Part shown: piece by piece, positions 45,297 through 55,524 of the stretch
Layout: each line of letters opens with the position of its first letter
How positions within the stretch are numbered: the stretch's first letter is position 1
Assembly (NCBI RefSeq): GCF_014483895.1
Contig: NZ_CP059987.1
Location: 1,922,001 to 1,986,000 of the forward strand
From: Protaetiibacter sp. SSC-01
Lineage (GTDB): Bacteria > Actinomycetota > Actinomycetes > Actinomycetales > Microbacteriaceae
Reading direction: 5' to 3'
Length of the DNA stretch: 64,000 nt
Notes under the pieces: generated by a model
Told to the model about the DNA's origin: nothing
Database searches by the model: none
Seen by the model: only the letters and a program-made list of their open reading frames with translations
Position numbers and translations under genes: made by a program

Positions 45297-46106
45297 CTAC
45301 GACGTGGGCGCGCGGCCGCGAGCGAAGCGAACGATGATCGCCGACAGCAGCACAACCACCGCGATCACGATCGCCGTGATCCCGATACCGGTGCTCTCCG
45401 GCTCCCCTGCCAGTCGCCCGACGGCCAGCCAGCTCAGCCCCCACGTGAGCGCAAGCGCCGGCGCGACCCGCCCGCGGCTGAACGACGCGATTGCCACCCC
45501 GATCAGCCCGACGACGACGAGCACCACGATGCCGACCGGAGTGGCGGCGTCGCCCCACGCATCCGGTGCGATGTCCGTCAGGAACGCCGTTGTATTCGCG
45601 ACAGTCGCGAGCGTCACCCAGCCGAGGTGCAGCCCGTTGGCGCCATCGATGAGGAGCGAGTCGAGCACTCCCCCGCCGGCCTCGCGGGTGCCCACCGCGA
45701 TCCGGAAGATGATGCAGAGCACGACCAGCAGGGCGACGATGCCGATCACGGTGAGCAGCAACGTCGTGAACTGCGCGAACACGAGCCACAGCCCGTTGAG
45801 CACCATGCTGAGCGCGATCCACCACCCGAGCGCGCGCTGCCGTTCGCTGGCGCGCTGGCCCGGCAGCGCCTGCCGCACCGTGTAGGCGAGCAGTCCGACG
45901 TAGATGACGCTCCAGATCGAGAACGCCTGCTGCGCCGGCGCGAGGAAGCTGTACTCGGCGCTCAGCTTGCCGTCTTGCAGGTCTTCTACGGGCGTGCCCC
46001 CGAAGATACCTGTGCCGACGAGCGCGGCGATGATCATGAACGCGGCCGCTGAGATGACCGCGACCTGGCGGGCGATGTCGGACGGGCGGGATGTTCGCTC
46101 GATCAT
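45297..46106 (-). CDS. TspO/MBR-like membrane protein (long actinobacterial form)
   Basis: This 269-residue protein has about eight hydrophobic segments. GGTPVEDLQDGKLSAEYSFL, LAPAQQAFSIWSVIYVGLLA (the A-F-x-I-W-x-x-x-Y signature) and ALGWWIALSMVLNGLWLVFA resemble the tryptophan-rich sensory protein family, extended at the C-terminus compared with the roughly 160-residue TspO. The start MIERTSRPSD has TACCGT 6 bases ahead. The ligand is unknown, possibly tetrapyrroles as in the family. Confidence 0.75.
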   Translation of the reverse strand: MIERTSRPSDIARQVAVISAAAFMIIAALVGTGIFGGTPVEDLQDGKLSAEYSFLAPAQQAFSIWSVIYVGLLAYTVRQALPGQRASERQRALGWWIALSMVLNGLWLVFAQFTTLLLTVIGIVALLVVLCIIFRIAVGTREAGGGVLDSLLIDGANGLHLGWVTLATVANTTAFLTDIAPDAWGDAATPVGIVVLVVVGLIGVAIASFSRGRVAPALALTWGLSWLAVGRLAGEPESTGIGITAIVIAVVVLLSAIIVRFARGRAPTS

Positions 46107-46368
46107 GGTTCGACGGTATGGGGCACGATCGGATGCGTCAGGGGCCTTGACACGAATCGGACCAAGGTGGCCGGCGTCCACCCCGTGGGAGACAACCGGG
46201 TAGGTGCGCCGCAGCACACACGCATAGTTGGCACAACCGAACTCGCAGCCCGCCGATGGCTACCGGTCGAGTCCATCGTCGAAGCGGCCTCTGCGGCGTC
46301 TTCGCCACGGTACGAAGAGCGAGCAGACCTCGGTCGCGGACTCGTCTGACCAGAGCGGGCAGAAGAGG

Positions 46369-49350
46369 TCAGAGCTTCCACGCTCCCGGAACCGCACGCG
46401 CGTAGTCGCCGACGCCGATCGCCTCGAAATGTCGCTTCGCGGCCTTGATCTTGGCCAGCTCGGTCGGCCGAAGTTTCGAGTCGTCGAGCGTGCTCTTCGT
46501 TTCGCGGATCATGTAGATCCGGTCCTCGCCGTCCTCCTGCTTGATGATCGCCCAGTCGGGGTTGTAGGGGCCGACCGGGGTGTCGATCTTGAACTTCGCG
46601 GGCAGCTTCATGAACAACTTGATGTCCTCGCGGGAGTCGAGTAGCTCTGCGAACTTACGCTCCACGTCCGAGTCGAAGACGACGTAGTCAAAGTCGGTCT
46701 TCTGGGTGTGCTGCACCTTGTACATCTGGTCGAGGAAGCGCTCCTTTTCCTCCTCACCGTCCCGCTGCAGCTCACGTAGCTCGTAGACCGAGCCCGCGAT
46801 CCGCTCGTACTGGATGCCGTCGACCACGATCTTCGCCAGCTCACTTTGGAGGGCGCGCTTGGCCATCGAGATGAAGTCGTTGGGGTTGCCAATGAACTCA
46901 CCCAGTCGCTCGCTGCCGATCAGGATGTCGACGATGGTCTTGCGGGTGAGGGAGGTAGTCTCCTGCAACTCGGTAACGATGTCGGGCAGGTCATAACTGC
47001 CCTTGAGATCGGCTGAGCGGGTGCTGAGTTCCTCGCCCTTCGCCCCGCCGCGAAGCACCTTTACTCCGGCGCGGGTGACCTGGATGCGCAGCGGGTCGAT
47101 CTCGGGCGCTTCACGGATCGCCCGGATGGCGTTCTCAATCAATTGCTCGCGCTCGACCCTGACGCGGTAGGTGGTTCTCTGACTGATGGTCTCCCAAAAT
47201 TCCTCGAACCCCGGGGTGGAGTAGAGCCGCTTATTGAGCACGCGCGCTTGACGCTTGCCAACCGGCTTGACGTACTTGCCGATGTTCGCGCGCTCGACCA
47301 GCTCGATGATCATCGCCTCAGCCCAGGCGAAGTCGACAGGCAGGTCGAGCGTGAAGCCGAGCTGGCTCGGCTGGAACTTCGAGGTGACGACACCGTCCTC
47401 GTCGATGAAGCCATGGCCTTTGAGGTGCTCCCATACGAGGAGGGAGCGCTGATAGCCGAACAGGTGGTCGGTGATCGCACCGTTCGTGTCCTGCAGCGGA
47501 ATCTTCGAGAACTCGGCCTTGCGCACCCGGCCGATCTCAACCCCGGCGTCCTTGTACTCGCGCTGGAGTGCATCCGCGAACTTCGTGTAGGACTCGTTCG
47601 CCACGACCGTCAGAGTCGCGACGCCACGGTCAGCGACACGGGTGTACCCGTCGTGGGTCTTGGCGACAGGCAGACGAAGGCCACGGCCGAGGGTCTGACG
47701 ACGCTCAACCTCTTTGCCCATTTCGCGCAGGGTGCAGATCTGGAATACGTTCGGGTTGTCCCACCCCTCACGCAGGGCAGAGTGACTGAAGATGAATCGC
47801 ACGGGCTCGTTCTCATCAAGCAGTCGAGCCTTGTCCCGCATGATCAGCTCATAGGCGTCGTCATCGGCCTTGGTCGTGCCGGACGAATCCTGGAAGGTCG
47901 TCGTCTTGCCGCGCTTGATCTGGGAAAAGTACGCGCGGCGAAGCTCACTCGGCGCCTGCGGCAGCAGCTCCTGGTAACGCGAAGACCTCGCGCGCTCCTC
48001 GGCGAAGACCTCGTCGAACCACTGCACGAATTCGCCATTCGCGTCATCGTTGTTCCTGCCGACGCCCAGGTAACCGGCGACCTTATCAACGAAGAAGAGG
48101 CTGAGCACCTTGATACCCTTGGCGCGCAGCATCGACTCCTTGCGCAGGTGCTCGCGGACGGTCTCGCGGATCATCTCCTTGTAGATCGCACCGGCGGAGG
48201 CACCAATACTCTCGCCCTCATAGAGGAAGCCGTGCGAGGTGAGGTCGACGTAGGCGGGCTCGATGCTCATCTCGTTGATGCGCCAGCCCCCGTAGATCGG
48301 GTTGTTCGTCAAGCGCACATCCGACAGTTCCTGGTGTTGCTTCACGCTCACGACCCGGCGCTCGAGCGAGCCGTCGACCTTGCGGCACGAAAGCTCCAGG
48401 CGGGCCGACCACGACGGCTCGCGCCGCACCTCAACCAGCTTGATATACGGTGTCGCGTCCGCGCCCTCCTGGGCCACCTCGGCCACAACGATCTGCTTCA
48501 CCAACCCGAGGTCGTGGGCATCCACCGGGTCAAGCCGGAAGACGACGTTGCGTTGCTTCTTGTGGGTCGCGCTGTAGCGCAAAGTAAAGACCGGATCGAG
48601 TTCGCCCACCGCCGACTGCGAGAGCTGCGACTCCATGTTCTGCGGCTCATCCATGATCACGACCGGATGGGTCGCCTTCAGGTAGTCGATCGGCCGCAGC
48701 CCGTTCAGCTTGTCGCGCGTCTGATGGATAATGCGGGTGTTCTTGTCACCGCGGATCGAGTCGATCGTCATGATCAGCACCTGCACGTTTGTGGATGTCG
48801 CGAACGACTGCACCTCCTCGGCGCTCTTGCCGCTGTAGATCGAGGCATCAAAGGTGACGCCCCGCGGCTTGTAGAGCTTCTCGAAGTGCTCGCGCATGAG
48901 CCGGATGCTCGTGCTGACGCCCTCACGAATCGCCACGCTCGGCACAAGGATCACGAACTTCGTGAAGTTGTAACGTACGGCCAGCTCGAAGATCGTGCGG
49001 AGGTAGACATACGTCTTGCCCGTGCCGGTCTCCATCTCGATATCGAAGTCAAGCGCGTCGCCCGAAAGCGACGGCGCGACCTCGAGGCCATTTCGATCCT
49101 GCACACGCTGCAGGTTCGCGAGGATCAGGTCGCGATCGAGCACCAGGCTGTTGCCGACTGCACCTACCTCCTGCGTGAGGTCGATATCGAGGGGCGCCTG
49201 ATCCGAGTCGGGCAACACTGCCGTACCACGCAGGGTCGTGACCAGATTCTCCGCATCCTTCGGTTGCCCGTCGAACAGGTCAACCACGGACGCGATCGCA
49301 TCCAGCTGGTACGGCTGACTGGCGTCGAACTGAAACCCTGATCCGCTCAT
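46369..49350 (-). CDS. Type III restriction-like Res subunit (helicase-nuclease)
   Basis: This 993-residue DNA translocase has motif I METGTGKT at residues 106-113, motif II MDEPQN near 232 (DEPQ is characteristic of type III Res), ATHKK after RYSAT, and motif VI RRQTLGRGLRLP. A C-terminal PD-(D/E)XK nuclease is suggested by GPYNPDWAII near 930 and MIRETKS near 950. It needs the Mod subunit for target recognition and ATP for movement. The ATG overlaps the Mod stop by one base (TGATG). A GTG one codon earlier is possible. Confidence 0.93.
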   Translation of the reverse strand: MSGSGFQFDASQPYQLDAIASVVDLFDGQPKDAENLVTTLRGTAVLPDSDQAPLDIDLTQEVGAVGNSLVLDRDLILANLQRVQDRNGLEVAPSLSGDALDFDIEMETGTGKTYVYLRTIFELAVRYNFTKFVILVPSVAIREGVSTSIRLMREHFEKLYKPRGVTFDASIYSGKSAEEVQSFATSTNVQVLIMTIDSIRGDKNTRIIHQTRDKLNGLRPIDYLKATHPVVIMDEPQNMESQLSQSAVGELDPVFTLRYSATHKKQRNVVFRLDPVDAHDLGLVKQIVVAEVAQEGADATPYIKLVEVRREPSWSARLELSCRKVDGSLERRVVSVKQHQELSDVRLTNNPIYGGWRINEMSIEPAYVDLTSHGFLYEGESIGASAGAIYKEMIRETVREHLRKESMLRAKGIKVLSLFFVDKVAGYLGVGRNNDDANGEFVQWFDEVFAEERARSSRYQELLPQAPSELRRAYFSQIKRGKTTTFQDSSGTTKADDDAYELIMRDKARLLDENEPVRFIFSHSALREGWDNPNVFQICTLREMGKEVERRQTLGRGLRLPVAKTHDGYTRVADRGVATLTVVANESYTKFADALQREYKDAGVEIGRVRKAEFSKIPLQDTNGAITDHLFGYQRSLLVWEHLKGHGFIDEDGVVTSKFQPSQLGFTLDLPVDFAWAEAMIIELVERANIGKYVKPVGKRQARVLNKRLYSTPGFEEFWETISQRTTYRVRVEREQLIENAIRAIREAPEIDPLRIQVTRAGVKVLRGGAKGEELSTRSADLKGSYDLPDIVTELQETTSLTRKTIVDILIGSERLGEFIGNPNDFISMAKRALQSELAKIVVDGIQYERIAGSVYELRELQRDGEEEKERFLDQMYKVQHTQKTDFDYVVFDSDVERKFAELLDSREDIKLFMKLPAKFKIDTPVGPYNPDWAIIKQEDGEDRIYMIRETKSTLDDSKLRPTELAKIKAAKRHFEAIGVGDYARAVPGAWKL

Positions 49351-51299
49351 CACGCCGTCCAGACCTCGATGCCTTTGCTCTTCGCGAGCTGGGACATGTT
49401 GGTCTTGAGTTCGTCGTCGCCCTGGAAAGCATCCTCGAGCACGATGATCCTCGTCGGCGCTTCATCAACGAGCGCTCGGAGCTGCTCAAGTGTCGGCTTG
49501 ACGTGCTCGTTTAGGTATGCCAGCACTGCGACGTCACCGTCTCGGTCGCGCACAAGCCGGACTTCGAGTGCGCCGATCTCCGCAGACGAGACGGCCTCGG
49601 TCAGCGAGTAGCCCTGCTTGAGCAGGATCTCGGTGAGCAGCTCATCGGCAGTCGCATCGTCGGTTGCGCTATCGCGAAGGCTGAGGAGATGCTGCTGCAA
49701 AGCGTCTTCCTCGACCTCGCTAGACAACCGCCATTTCGCGAAGTTGGTGTCCGAGAGTTTGTAGGAGCGGAATCCAATGTCGAGCGGGGGACCTCCATCG
49801 ACCTGAAGCTGGTTCTTTCGCGTGCCGGCGAGCGAATCGCCAGCCTTATCGATACGCCGACGCGCGAGATCTGCAATTGTGCCTCCGGTCCCGTCGCCCA
49901 CGGGCTCTGGCAACTGGACCTGAATATGACGACGTCGACCCGAGTCCCTCAAGTTGGCTGACATCACAGCGTGCGCGGTCGTCGCCGACCCCGAGAAGAA
50001 GTCAAGAATCAACGCGTCTTCGTCGGGGCGCGTGAAGACAGCGACGAGATACTCGATCAGACCGAGGGGTTTCGGGTAGGAGAACGTCAACCCCCATGAG
50101 GCAAGAAGCGAGCTGTTCTGCTTGGTCGTCCCGAGATTCCGGAGGACAGACAGGACATGACCCTGATCTTCCGCGCGGCGCTTCATCATGTAGATCGCAC
50201 CCGTATCCCTCAGCTCGAACCACGTCTCGCGGCCATCCGCGTCGTCGATGGGTGAGCATCCGTTGCGGATGAATAGATCAAGCAAGTTCCGAGAACTCCA
50301 ACCGCTACGCACGCGTGCAGGAGTTACGACCTTCCCATTCTCGACGAGGATCTCGTCCAACACGTGCGGGTACGAGTCCTCCCTAATGCCAATCCGACCG
50401 GAGGTAAAATTCGCAGGGAAGCCCACGGGCAGCTCGACCTCAGAAGGCGGGTTCGCCGGACCATTCTTCGTGATCGAGTTCTCAATCAGTTCGCGGTACA
50501 GCTTGCTCTCTTCGCCGATGTTGGGGTCGATCACAGTCGGGCGCGCAAACTTCGATGTGTTCCGGGCGTAGGCGAGCACGTACTCGTGGACGCCCTTGAT
50601 CTTGCTCTGCTGGTCGACGTTGCCGTCGTTGAGCCACACGAACTGAGCAATGAGGTTGTTCTCTCCAAACACCTCGTCACAGAGCCGACGCAGCTGCGCC
50701 TGTTCGACGTCATTGATCGAGATCAGAATCACGCCATCGTCCGTCAGCAAGTTGCGAGCAAGTTTGAGACGCGGGTACATCATGTTCAGCCAGGCCGAAT
50801 GGTAGTGAGGATTATCCGAGGTATTCTTCGCGATGGTGCTCTTGGCGTTGCCGTCATCACCGATCAGCCCGGCGTACTCCAGGTAGGTCTGGAGCCCTTC
50901 GCGGTAATTATCCGGGTAGACGAAGTCCTTGCCGGTGTTGTACGGAGGGTCGATGTAGATCAGCTTGATCTTCGCGTGGTAGTGCTTCTGTAGGATCTTG
51001 AGCACTTCGAGATTGTCGCCCTCGATGAAGACGTTCTGCGTCGTGTCCCAGTCCTTCGAGTTTTCGAAGTCAGGACGCAGCGTCGCCGTGGTCGGCTCCT
51101 GTGCCGCGCGTAGCGCGCGCCTCTTGCCGGGCCAGAATAGTCCGAACCGCTCGCTGGTCTCGACTGCGTCACCGTCGAGCAGCTCCTTCAGCTTCTCGAC
51201 GTCCACCTTGCCATCTGCGATGGCCTCGGGAATCAAGAAGGCAAGCTGCGCTGCCAACTCGGTCCGGAAGTGCGGGGTCGTCGCTGGTGTCTCGTGCAC
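49350..51299 (-). CDS. Type III-like Mod DNA methyltransferase
   Basis: This 649-residue beta-class amino-methyltransferase has the catalytic motif DPPYNTGKDFVY near residue 118 and the AdoMet-binding motif DFFSGSATTAHAVM near 431. The target-recognition region lies between them. DPPY indicates N6-adenine (or N4-cytosine) methylation. The N-terminal part FWPGKRRALRAAQEPTTATL and the C-terminal ISINDVEQAQLRRL are typical of Mod proteins associated with Res. The start is GTG, with GGGAGA 9 bases ahead. It is divergent from the FRG gene by 77 bases. Confidence 0.93.
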   Translation of the reverse strand: MHETPATTPHFRTELAAQLAFLIPEAIADGKVDVEKLKELLDGDAVETSERFGLFWPGKRRALRAAQEPTTATLRPDFENSKDWDTTQNVFIEGDNLEVLKILQKHYHAKIKLIYIDPPYNTGKDFVYPDNYREGLQTYLEYAGLIGDDGNAKSTIAKNTSDNPHYHSAWLNMMYPRLKLARNLLTDDGVILISINDVEQAQLRRLCDEVFGENNLIAQFVWLNDGNVDQQSKIKGVHEYVLAYARNTSKFARPTVIDPNIGEESKLYRELIENSITKNGPANPPSEVELPVGFPANFTSGRIGIREDSYPHVLDEILVENGKVVTPARVRSGWSSRNLLDLFIRNGCSPIDDADGRETWFELRDTGAIYMMKRRAEDQGHVLSVLRNLGTTKQNSSLLASWGLTFSYPKPLGLIEYLVAVFTRPDEDALILDFFSGSATTAHAVMSANLRDSGRRRHIQVQLPEPVGDGTGGTIADLARRRIDKAGDSLAGTRKNQLQVDGGPPLDIGFRSYKLSDTNFAKWRLSSEVEEDALQQHLLSLRDSATDDATADELLTEILLKQGYSLTEAVSSAEIGALEVRLVRDRDGDVAVLAYLNEHVKPTLEQLRALVDEAPTRIIVLEDAFQGDDELKTNMSQLAKSKGIEVWTA

Positions 51300-51376
51300 G
51301 TCTCAGAGTCTCCCACGCCGCGACGACGACACATGTGTCGCCGAGCGCTCGTGCCTACTGCCGTACGCTTCCCACT

Positions 51377-52312
51377 ATGCCGACGACACCACCGTCCTGG
51401 GACCCGCAAAGCTACTTCAAAGCTTGGGAGCGTTCGGTCGATAGTTGGGCGAGACTTGAGGAAGAGCTCAAGAACGTCGAATGGGTGTCTGACGGAAGAA
51501 AACTAGTTTGGCGGGGCGTTCACGACAGCAGTTACGGCTTATTAAGTTCAGCTTACCGCTGGCTGAAGCGCCACGACAATAGGATCCCTTCGGAAGCACG
51601 GTTGCGCGACCTAGAGTCCAAATTGCTGACCATCTCCCGGACCACTTGGCCGGATAGGGGGGGCAGCGCCCTGGAAACATTGGCACATATTCAACACTAT
51701 GGTGGCCCTACGCGGCTGATCGATGTCAGCCATTCCGTGGAAGTTGCGGTGTTTTTTGCGACGGAGCAGAGATTCGATAAGGACACTCATAAGCCTCTCG
51801 AGGATGTCGATGGGCGGCTCTTTGCATTCCAGTCTGACGATCGGGTTATCGATCTCGACTCGAACTGGGGCTCACGGGAGATACCTTGGGCGCATTGGGA
51901 ACGAGAAGAGAATGGTTGGGAGACATCCCTTCCATTCGTTTGGAACCCGCCACGCGCCTTGAATGAACGAATCACTGCTCAGCATGGAGCGTTCCTAGTG
52001 GGCGGAGTGCCGTCGCTTCCGCACGGTCAGAACTCGCGGTATCGAATGCCTGGCGCCTGGCAACACGGAAACATGAAAACAATGCCTGCTGCCGATGTAC
52101 GGGAAATCACATCTGTTTCAGTCTTTTTGAAAAGTCTCGACCGCCGAACTACCAAGAAGTCTCAGGCGGCCTACACGTTGAGAATCGCAGCAAAGGCGAA
52201 ACCTGAAATCAGGAAGAAGCTGCTGGAAAAACGCGGCCTGCATCATGGATCAATCTATCCAGATCTCTATGGACTCGCAGAGCACGGCGCAAGCCTGGCA
52301 TCGTTCGCTTAG
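51377..52312 (+). CDS. FRG-domain protein within the restriction cluster
   Basis: This 311-residue soluble protein has the FRG domain: LVWRGVHDSSYGLLSSAYRW (F/W-R-G motif), SALETLAHIQHYGGPTRLID and VSHSVEVAVFFATEQ. The C-terminal half is unassigned. It is the only plus-strand gene between Mod and the SNF2 helicase. Its base composition is clearly lower in G+C (one 60-base line from 51721 has 30 G/C, against 42 in a leuS line from 10201), which suggests separate acquisition. TACGCT lies 7 bases before the ATG. The biochemical role of FRG domains is not established. Confidence 0.82.
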   Translation: MPTTPPSWDPQSYFKAWERSVDSWARLEEELKNVEWVSDGRKLVWRGVHDSSYGLLSSAYRWLKRHDNRIPSEARLRDLESKLLTISRTTWPDRGGSALETLAHIQHYGGPTRLIDVSHSVEVAVFFATEQRFDKDTHKPLEDVDGRLFAFQSDDRVIDLDSNWGSREIPWAHWEREENGWETSLPFVWNPPRALNERITAQHGAFLVGGVPSLPHGQNSRYRMPGAWQHGNMKTMPAADVREITSVSVFLKSLDRRTTKKSQAAYTLRIAAKAKPEIRKKLLEKRGLHHGSIYPDLYGLAEHGASLASFA

Positions 52313-52375
52313 CCACCGCTTCTCCCCGTGGACTAGAGGAGACCGGGAATGAATGCGGGCGGCTCATCCTGCCGC

Positions 52376-55333
52376 TCACTTCGAGAGTTGCCAGCGAATC
52401 GTGAACAGGTGCTCGTTCTCCTGGATGCCCTGGAGCGACTGCTCGATCAGTTCGAGATACTTGTCAGCCTCGGCGCGGAGCTTCTTGCGCGTGTCTCGGA
52501 AGTCCTCGTCGGCTTCCTCGGCACGCTGCTCCCACTTGCGTGCCTCTTTCTTGAGGCGTAGCTGCTCCATCGGGTCGTCCGCCTGTCGGGCGAGCTTGCG
52601 GGCTTCCTTCTCCTTGGCCCGGTACTCGCGGATCCTGCCTTCGTGCTCGGCCTTGCGATCCTGCTGGTTGCGGTATAGCAGTTCCTCCTGCTGGTCGTAG
52701 TAGCGGGAGTTGCGTCCCTGGACTTCCTTCTCCAGCTCAGCCCGACGGGCATCAAGGTACGGCGTGAAACGTGCCGCTTCGATCGACACCGGCTGCTCGC
52801 CAACCTCGATGCAAGCCAGGTCGAGGATGTCTGCGACATACTCCTCGTCGAGCCACCGGCCGTCGTCGGTCAGGGCGCCGGCGAGCATGTAGGACTCGGA
52901 GATGTCCTCATCGCGTGCCTTCATGCGGAAGGTCACAACGTTCGCAGTTAGCTCGCCGCTGGTTCCTTCCAGCGCGCGGATTGCGCTACTCACCCGCTCC
53001 GACTGCCAAAGCGAAAACTTCACCTCTCGTGCCGGAGTGTCGTGGGCCTTTGCCGTATCGATGACGTGCCTTGCGAGCGGGCTCGCGTAGCGGTACTGGT
53101 GGGCGTTCTCCAGCGGCTGGGATTTGAAGAAGTAGCGGCCGGTCGGCGCGTCCTTCACCGGGGACTGGTTCAGTACGAAGATGCGCCCGTCGCCCTCGAA
53201 GGTCGCGTGCCCGTGCAGTTCGTGTCGGGTTACCGCGAGCAACAAGCGCTCGAACTTGTTGAGTACCTCGCCGGACTGCGTGTCGTACGCCTTGAGCCGA
53301 TCCTGGACGTGCGGGTCAAGGTTGTCGAAGACCTTCGCCTTGGCGCTGGCCATCTCATGCGAGATCTCGGTCGCGTACTGCGCCTCCAGCTCGCGGAACG
53401 CGGCATCCAGCTCGTCGGCGGTTCTGCAGTGGGTGAGAATATCGCTGATCGTTTTCTCAAAGTCCAGGCCATCCTCGATCGCTCCGAGCACCTCGTCGCT
53501 GGCACCGAAGACGCTGGAGAACAGCTGGAACTTGTTCGTCAGCAGTTCCAGGATGCGCTGCTCGGCAATGTTGCCCTTGTTCGAGAAGTTCACGACGACA
53601 ACGTTGTGCTTCTGCCCGAAACGGTGCACCCGGCCGATGCGCTGCTCGACCCGCTGTGGGTTCCACGGCAGGTCATAGTTGACGAGCATCGAGCAGAACT
53701 GCAGGTTGATGCCCTCTGCGGCAGCCTCAGTCGCGATCATGATCGTCCCGTCGGTGCGGAAGTAATCCACGAGCGCCTTGCGACGATCCACTGCCGCGAT
53801 GCCGGTGATCAGGTCACTGTCTCTGTTCTTTTCTAGCCACGCCTGGTAAATCGCGGTCTGCTCGGGTCCGCTGTTCGAGCCATTGAACAGGACAAGCCCC
53901 TCGCCACGACCAGCCTCACGCAGCGATCGGGCGATGTACTCCTGCGTCTTGGTCGAGTCGGTGAAGATGATGGCCTTCTCCGGAGCGCCCAGCTGACGCA
54001 ATCGCTCAAAGCCCCGGTCGAGTGCCTCACCGAGCTTGACCGCCTTCTGGTTCACAGTGATCGAACGGGCAAGCGCAGCGTACTCGCGCAGCTCGACAAC
54101 CTCAGCCCGCGTCGCCTCCAACAGCGACTCATCACGGGGCATCGATGAGGCACGGGAACCAGTGCCAGTATCCTCGAGCTCCTCCGCCTCTTCCAGTTCC
54201 TCGCTGGTGATCTCATCGTCAATGGCGAAGTCGGCTGCAACGAGGCCGCCACGCCCATGGTGACGCTGTCCGGTCGCGACTTCGTCAGCCAGGCGATTCG
54301 CGATGTTTTCGAGCGTGCTCGCGACCGCATAGGTCGACGAGCCGAGGCGCTTACGGATGATCAGGGCAGAGAGGTGACGTTGGCTGCCCGCGAAGGCGAA
54401 TAGCTCGTCGCGCTGCAGGTAGTCGTTCACCAGGTCGTAGAGCCGCGCCTCGTCCGGCGAGGGAGTGAACTCGACCGTCAGCGGCAGGCGCTGGGTGAAG
54501 TGAATGTACTTGTCAGCGTCACGACGCAGCGTGCGCTTCGATATGGTCGCGACACGTTCCGCCAAGTCGCTTGAGTCGTCAAGCCATTCACGCGCGCGAT
54601 CTGCATTGCGCGGGTCGGACAGGGACCCAAAATGACGGGACACATCGATCTTCTTGACGTATCGCTCGCGGAACGCGTCTAGAGAGTGGAAGTAGTCCGG
54701 ATAAAAAATCGCTACCAATCCATATAGTTCCTCGAGCTTGTTCTGCAACGGTGTCGCCGTCAGCAGAACTGTCTTGTGCGCGCCCGAGACTATGTGCGCC
54801 ACCGCCTCGGCAGCCTTGGTCTTGCCTGTCCAGTAGTTGCGCAGCCGGTGGGCCTCGTCCGCGACCACGAGATCCCACGCCTTCAGCAGCGACGTCTCAT
54901 GTCGGAGCGCGAACTCGTAGGAACAGATCAGCACTTGCGTCGAGCGCCCACCCGCTGCGGCAAGCAGTGATTCTTTCGACTTCGGGTCGAGGATGGCGGA
55001 CGGGATCAGGAACTTCTCGTATAGCTCCTGCTGCCACTGCTGCCGCAGACTCGACGGGGCAACGATCAGGATGCTGCGGCGGCGCTCCGCCCAGTGCTGA
55101 GAGATGACGATCCCCGCCTCGATCGTCTTTCCGAGGCCCACCTCGTCAGCCAGGATCACGCCCGGCAGGAACGGTGTCTGCAAAGCAAAGAGGGCGGCGT
55201 CGATCTGGTGCGGCTTCGGCTCCACCTGGGCGTCGAACAGCAAGCCAGCGAGCTTGCCGACGTGGTCATTGGCGTAGCTGCGCTGAAGCTCGTGCGCGTA
55301 ATACTTCGCCTGGTAGTGGCTGATTCTGGTCAC
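52376..55333 (-). CDS. SNF2/RapA-like DEAD/DEAH helicase
   Basis: This 985-residue superfamily 2 ATPase has Walker A LADEVGLGKT at residues 61-70, DEAH in VVADEAHRLRN near 161, LTATPLQNKLEELYGL (motif III) and the C-terminal motifs NYDLPWNPQRVEQRIGRVHR and FGQ near 560. After the helicase core come an acidic insert (TSEELEEAEELED) and, near residues 880-970, a long charged coiled coil (AEHEGRIREYRAKEKEARKL). The start is GTG, with GGAG 6 bases ahead. It shares strand with Mod/Res, and the FRG gene intervenes. It resembles helicases of defence clusters such as DrmD, but no other DISARM gene is present. Confidence 0.9.
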   Translation of the reverse strand: MTRISHYQAKYYAHELQRSYANDHVGKLAGLLFDAQVEPKPHQIDAALFALQTPFLPGVILADEVGLGKTIEAGIVISQHWAERRRSILIVAPSSLRQQWQQELYEKFLIPSAILDPKSKESLLAAAGGRSTQVLICSYEFALRHETSLLKAWDLVVADEAHRLRNYWTGKTKAAEAVAHIVSGAHKTVLLTATPLQNKLEELYGLVAIFYPDYFHSLDAFRERYVKKIDVSRHFGSLSDPRNADRAREWLDDSSDLAERVATISKRTLRRDADKYIHFTQRLPLTVEFTPSPDEARLYDLVNDYLQRDELFAFAGSQRHLSALIIRKRLGSSTYAVASTLENIANRLADEVATGQRHHGRGGLVAADFAIDDEITSEELEEAEELEDTGTGSRASSMPRDESLLEATRAEVVELREYAALARSITVNQKAVKLGEALDRGFERLRQLGAPEKAIIFTDSTKTQEYIARSLREAGRGEGLVLFNGSNSGPEQTAIYQAWLEKNRDSDLITGIAAVDRRKALVDYFRTDGTIMIATEAAAEGINLQFCSMLVNYDLPWNPQRVEQRIGRVHRFGQKHNVVVVNFSNKGNIAEQRILELLTNKFQLFSSVFGASDEVLGAIEDGLDFEKTISDILTHCRTADELDAAFRELEAQYATEISHEMASAKAKVFDNLDPHVQDRLKAYDTQSGEVLNKFERLLLAVTRHELHGHATFEGDGRIFVLNQSPVKDAPTGRYFFKSQPLENAHQYRYASPLARHVIDTAKAHDTPAREVKFSLWQSERVSSAIRALEGTSGELTANVVTFRMKARDEDISESYMLAGALTDDGRWLDEEYVADILDLACIEVGEQPVSIEAARFTPYLDARRAELEKEVQGRNSRYYDQQEELLYRNQQDRKAEHEGRIREYRAKEKEARKLARQADDPMEQLRLKKEARKWEQRAEEADEDFRDTRKKLRAEADKYLELIEQSLQGIQENEHLFTIRWQLSK

Positions 55334-55524
55334 ACACGTCTCCGGACCGGCGGCGTGCGCAACCGGGATAGCGACGCGCTACGCAGCGTTCCGTCCTTGG
55401 ACACGTACCTCCGCCTTCGTTGCTCGAGGGCATCCACCCGTGACCTCCTTCAGGGTATCCATCGACGTCGAACGTTATGCGTCCCCACATCTGGGGCAAT
55501 TGGGGTTGTCATCTCGCCGGAGAC
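55334..55524. other. Intergenic stretch between helicase and membrane-protein genes
   Basis: This 191-base gap between two minus-strand genes contains no supported gene or repeat. It may carry the promoter of the helicase gene, but no convincing -35/-10 pair was found. Confidence 0.4.

Noticed and set aside
46107-46368. Small gene between the TspO-like and Res genes
   Set aside because: Frames there are short and lack start signals or a domain. Only ordinary intergenic sequence can be supported.
47143-49341. Plus-strand open frame opposite Res (about 730 codons)
   Set aside because: It is antisense to a clear helicase-nuclease, and its composition is that of a reverse-strand shadow.
52376-55333. 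DISARM type I (DrmD) or BREX assignment for the SNF2 helicase
   Set aside because: No drmA, drmB, drmC, pglX, pglZ or brxC-like gene is in the window. The methyltransferase is of Mod type and partners Res.
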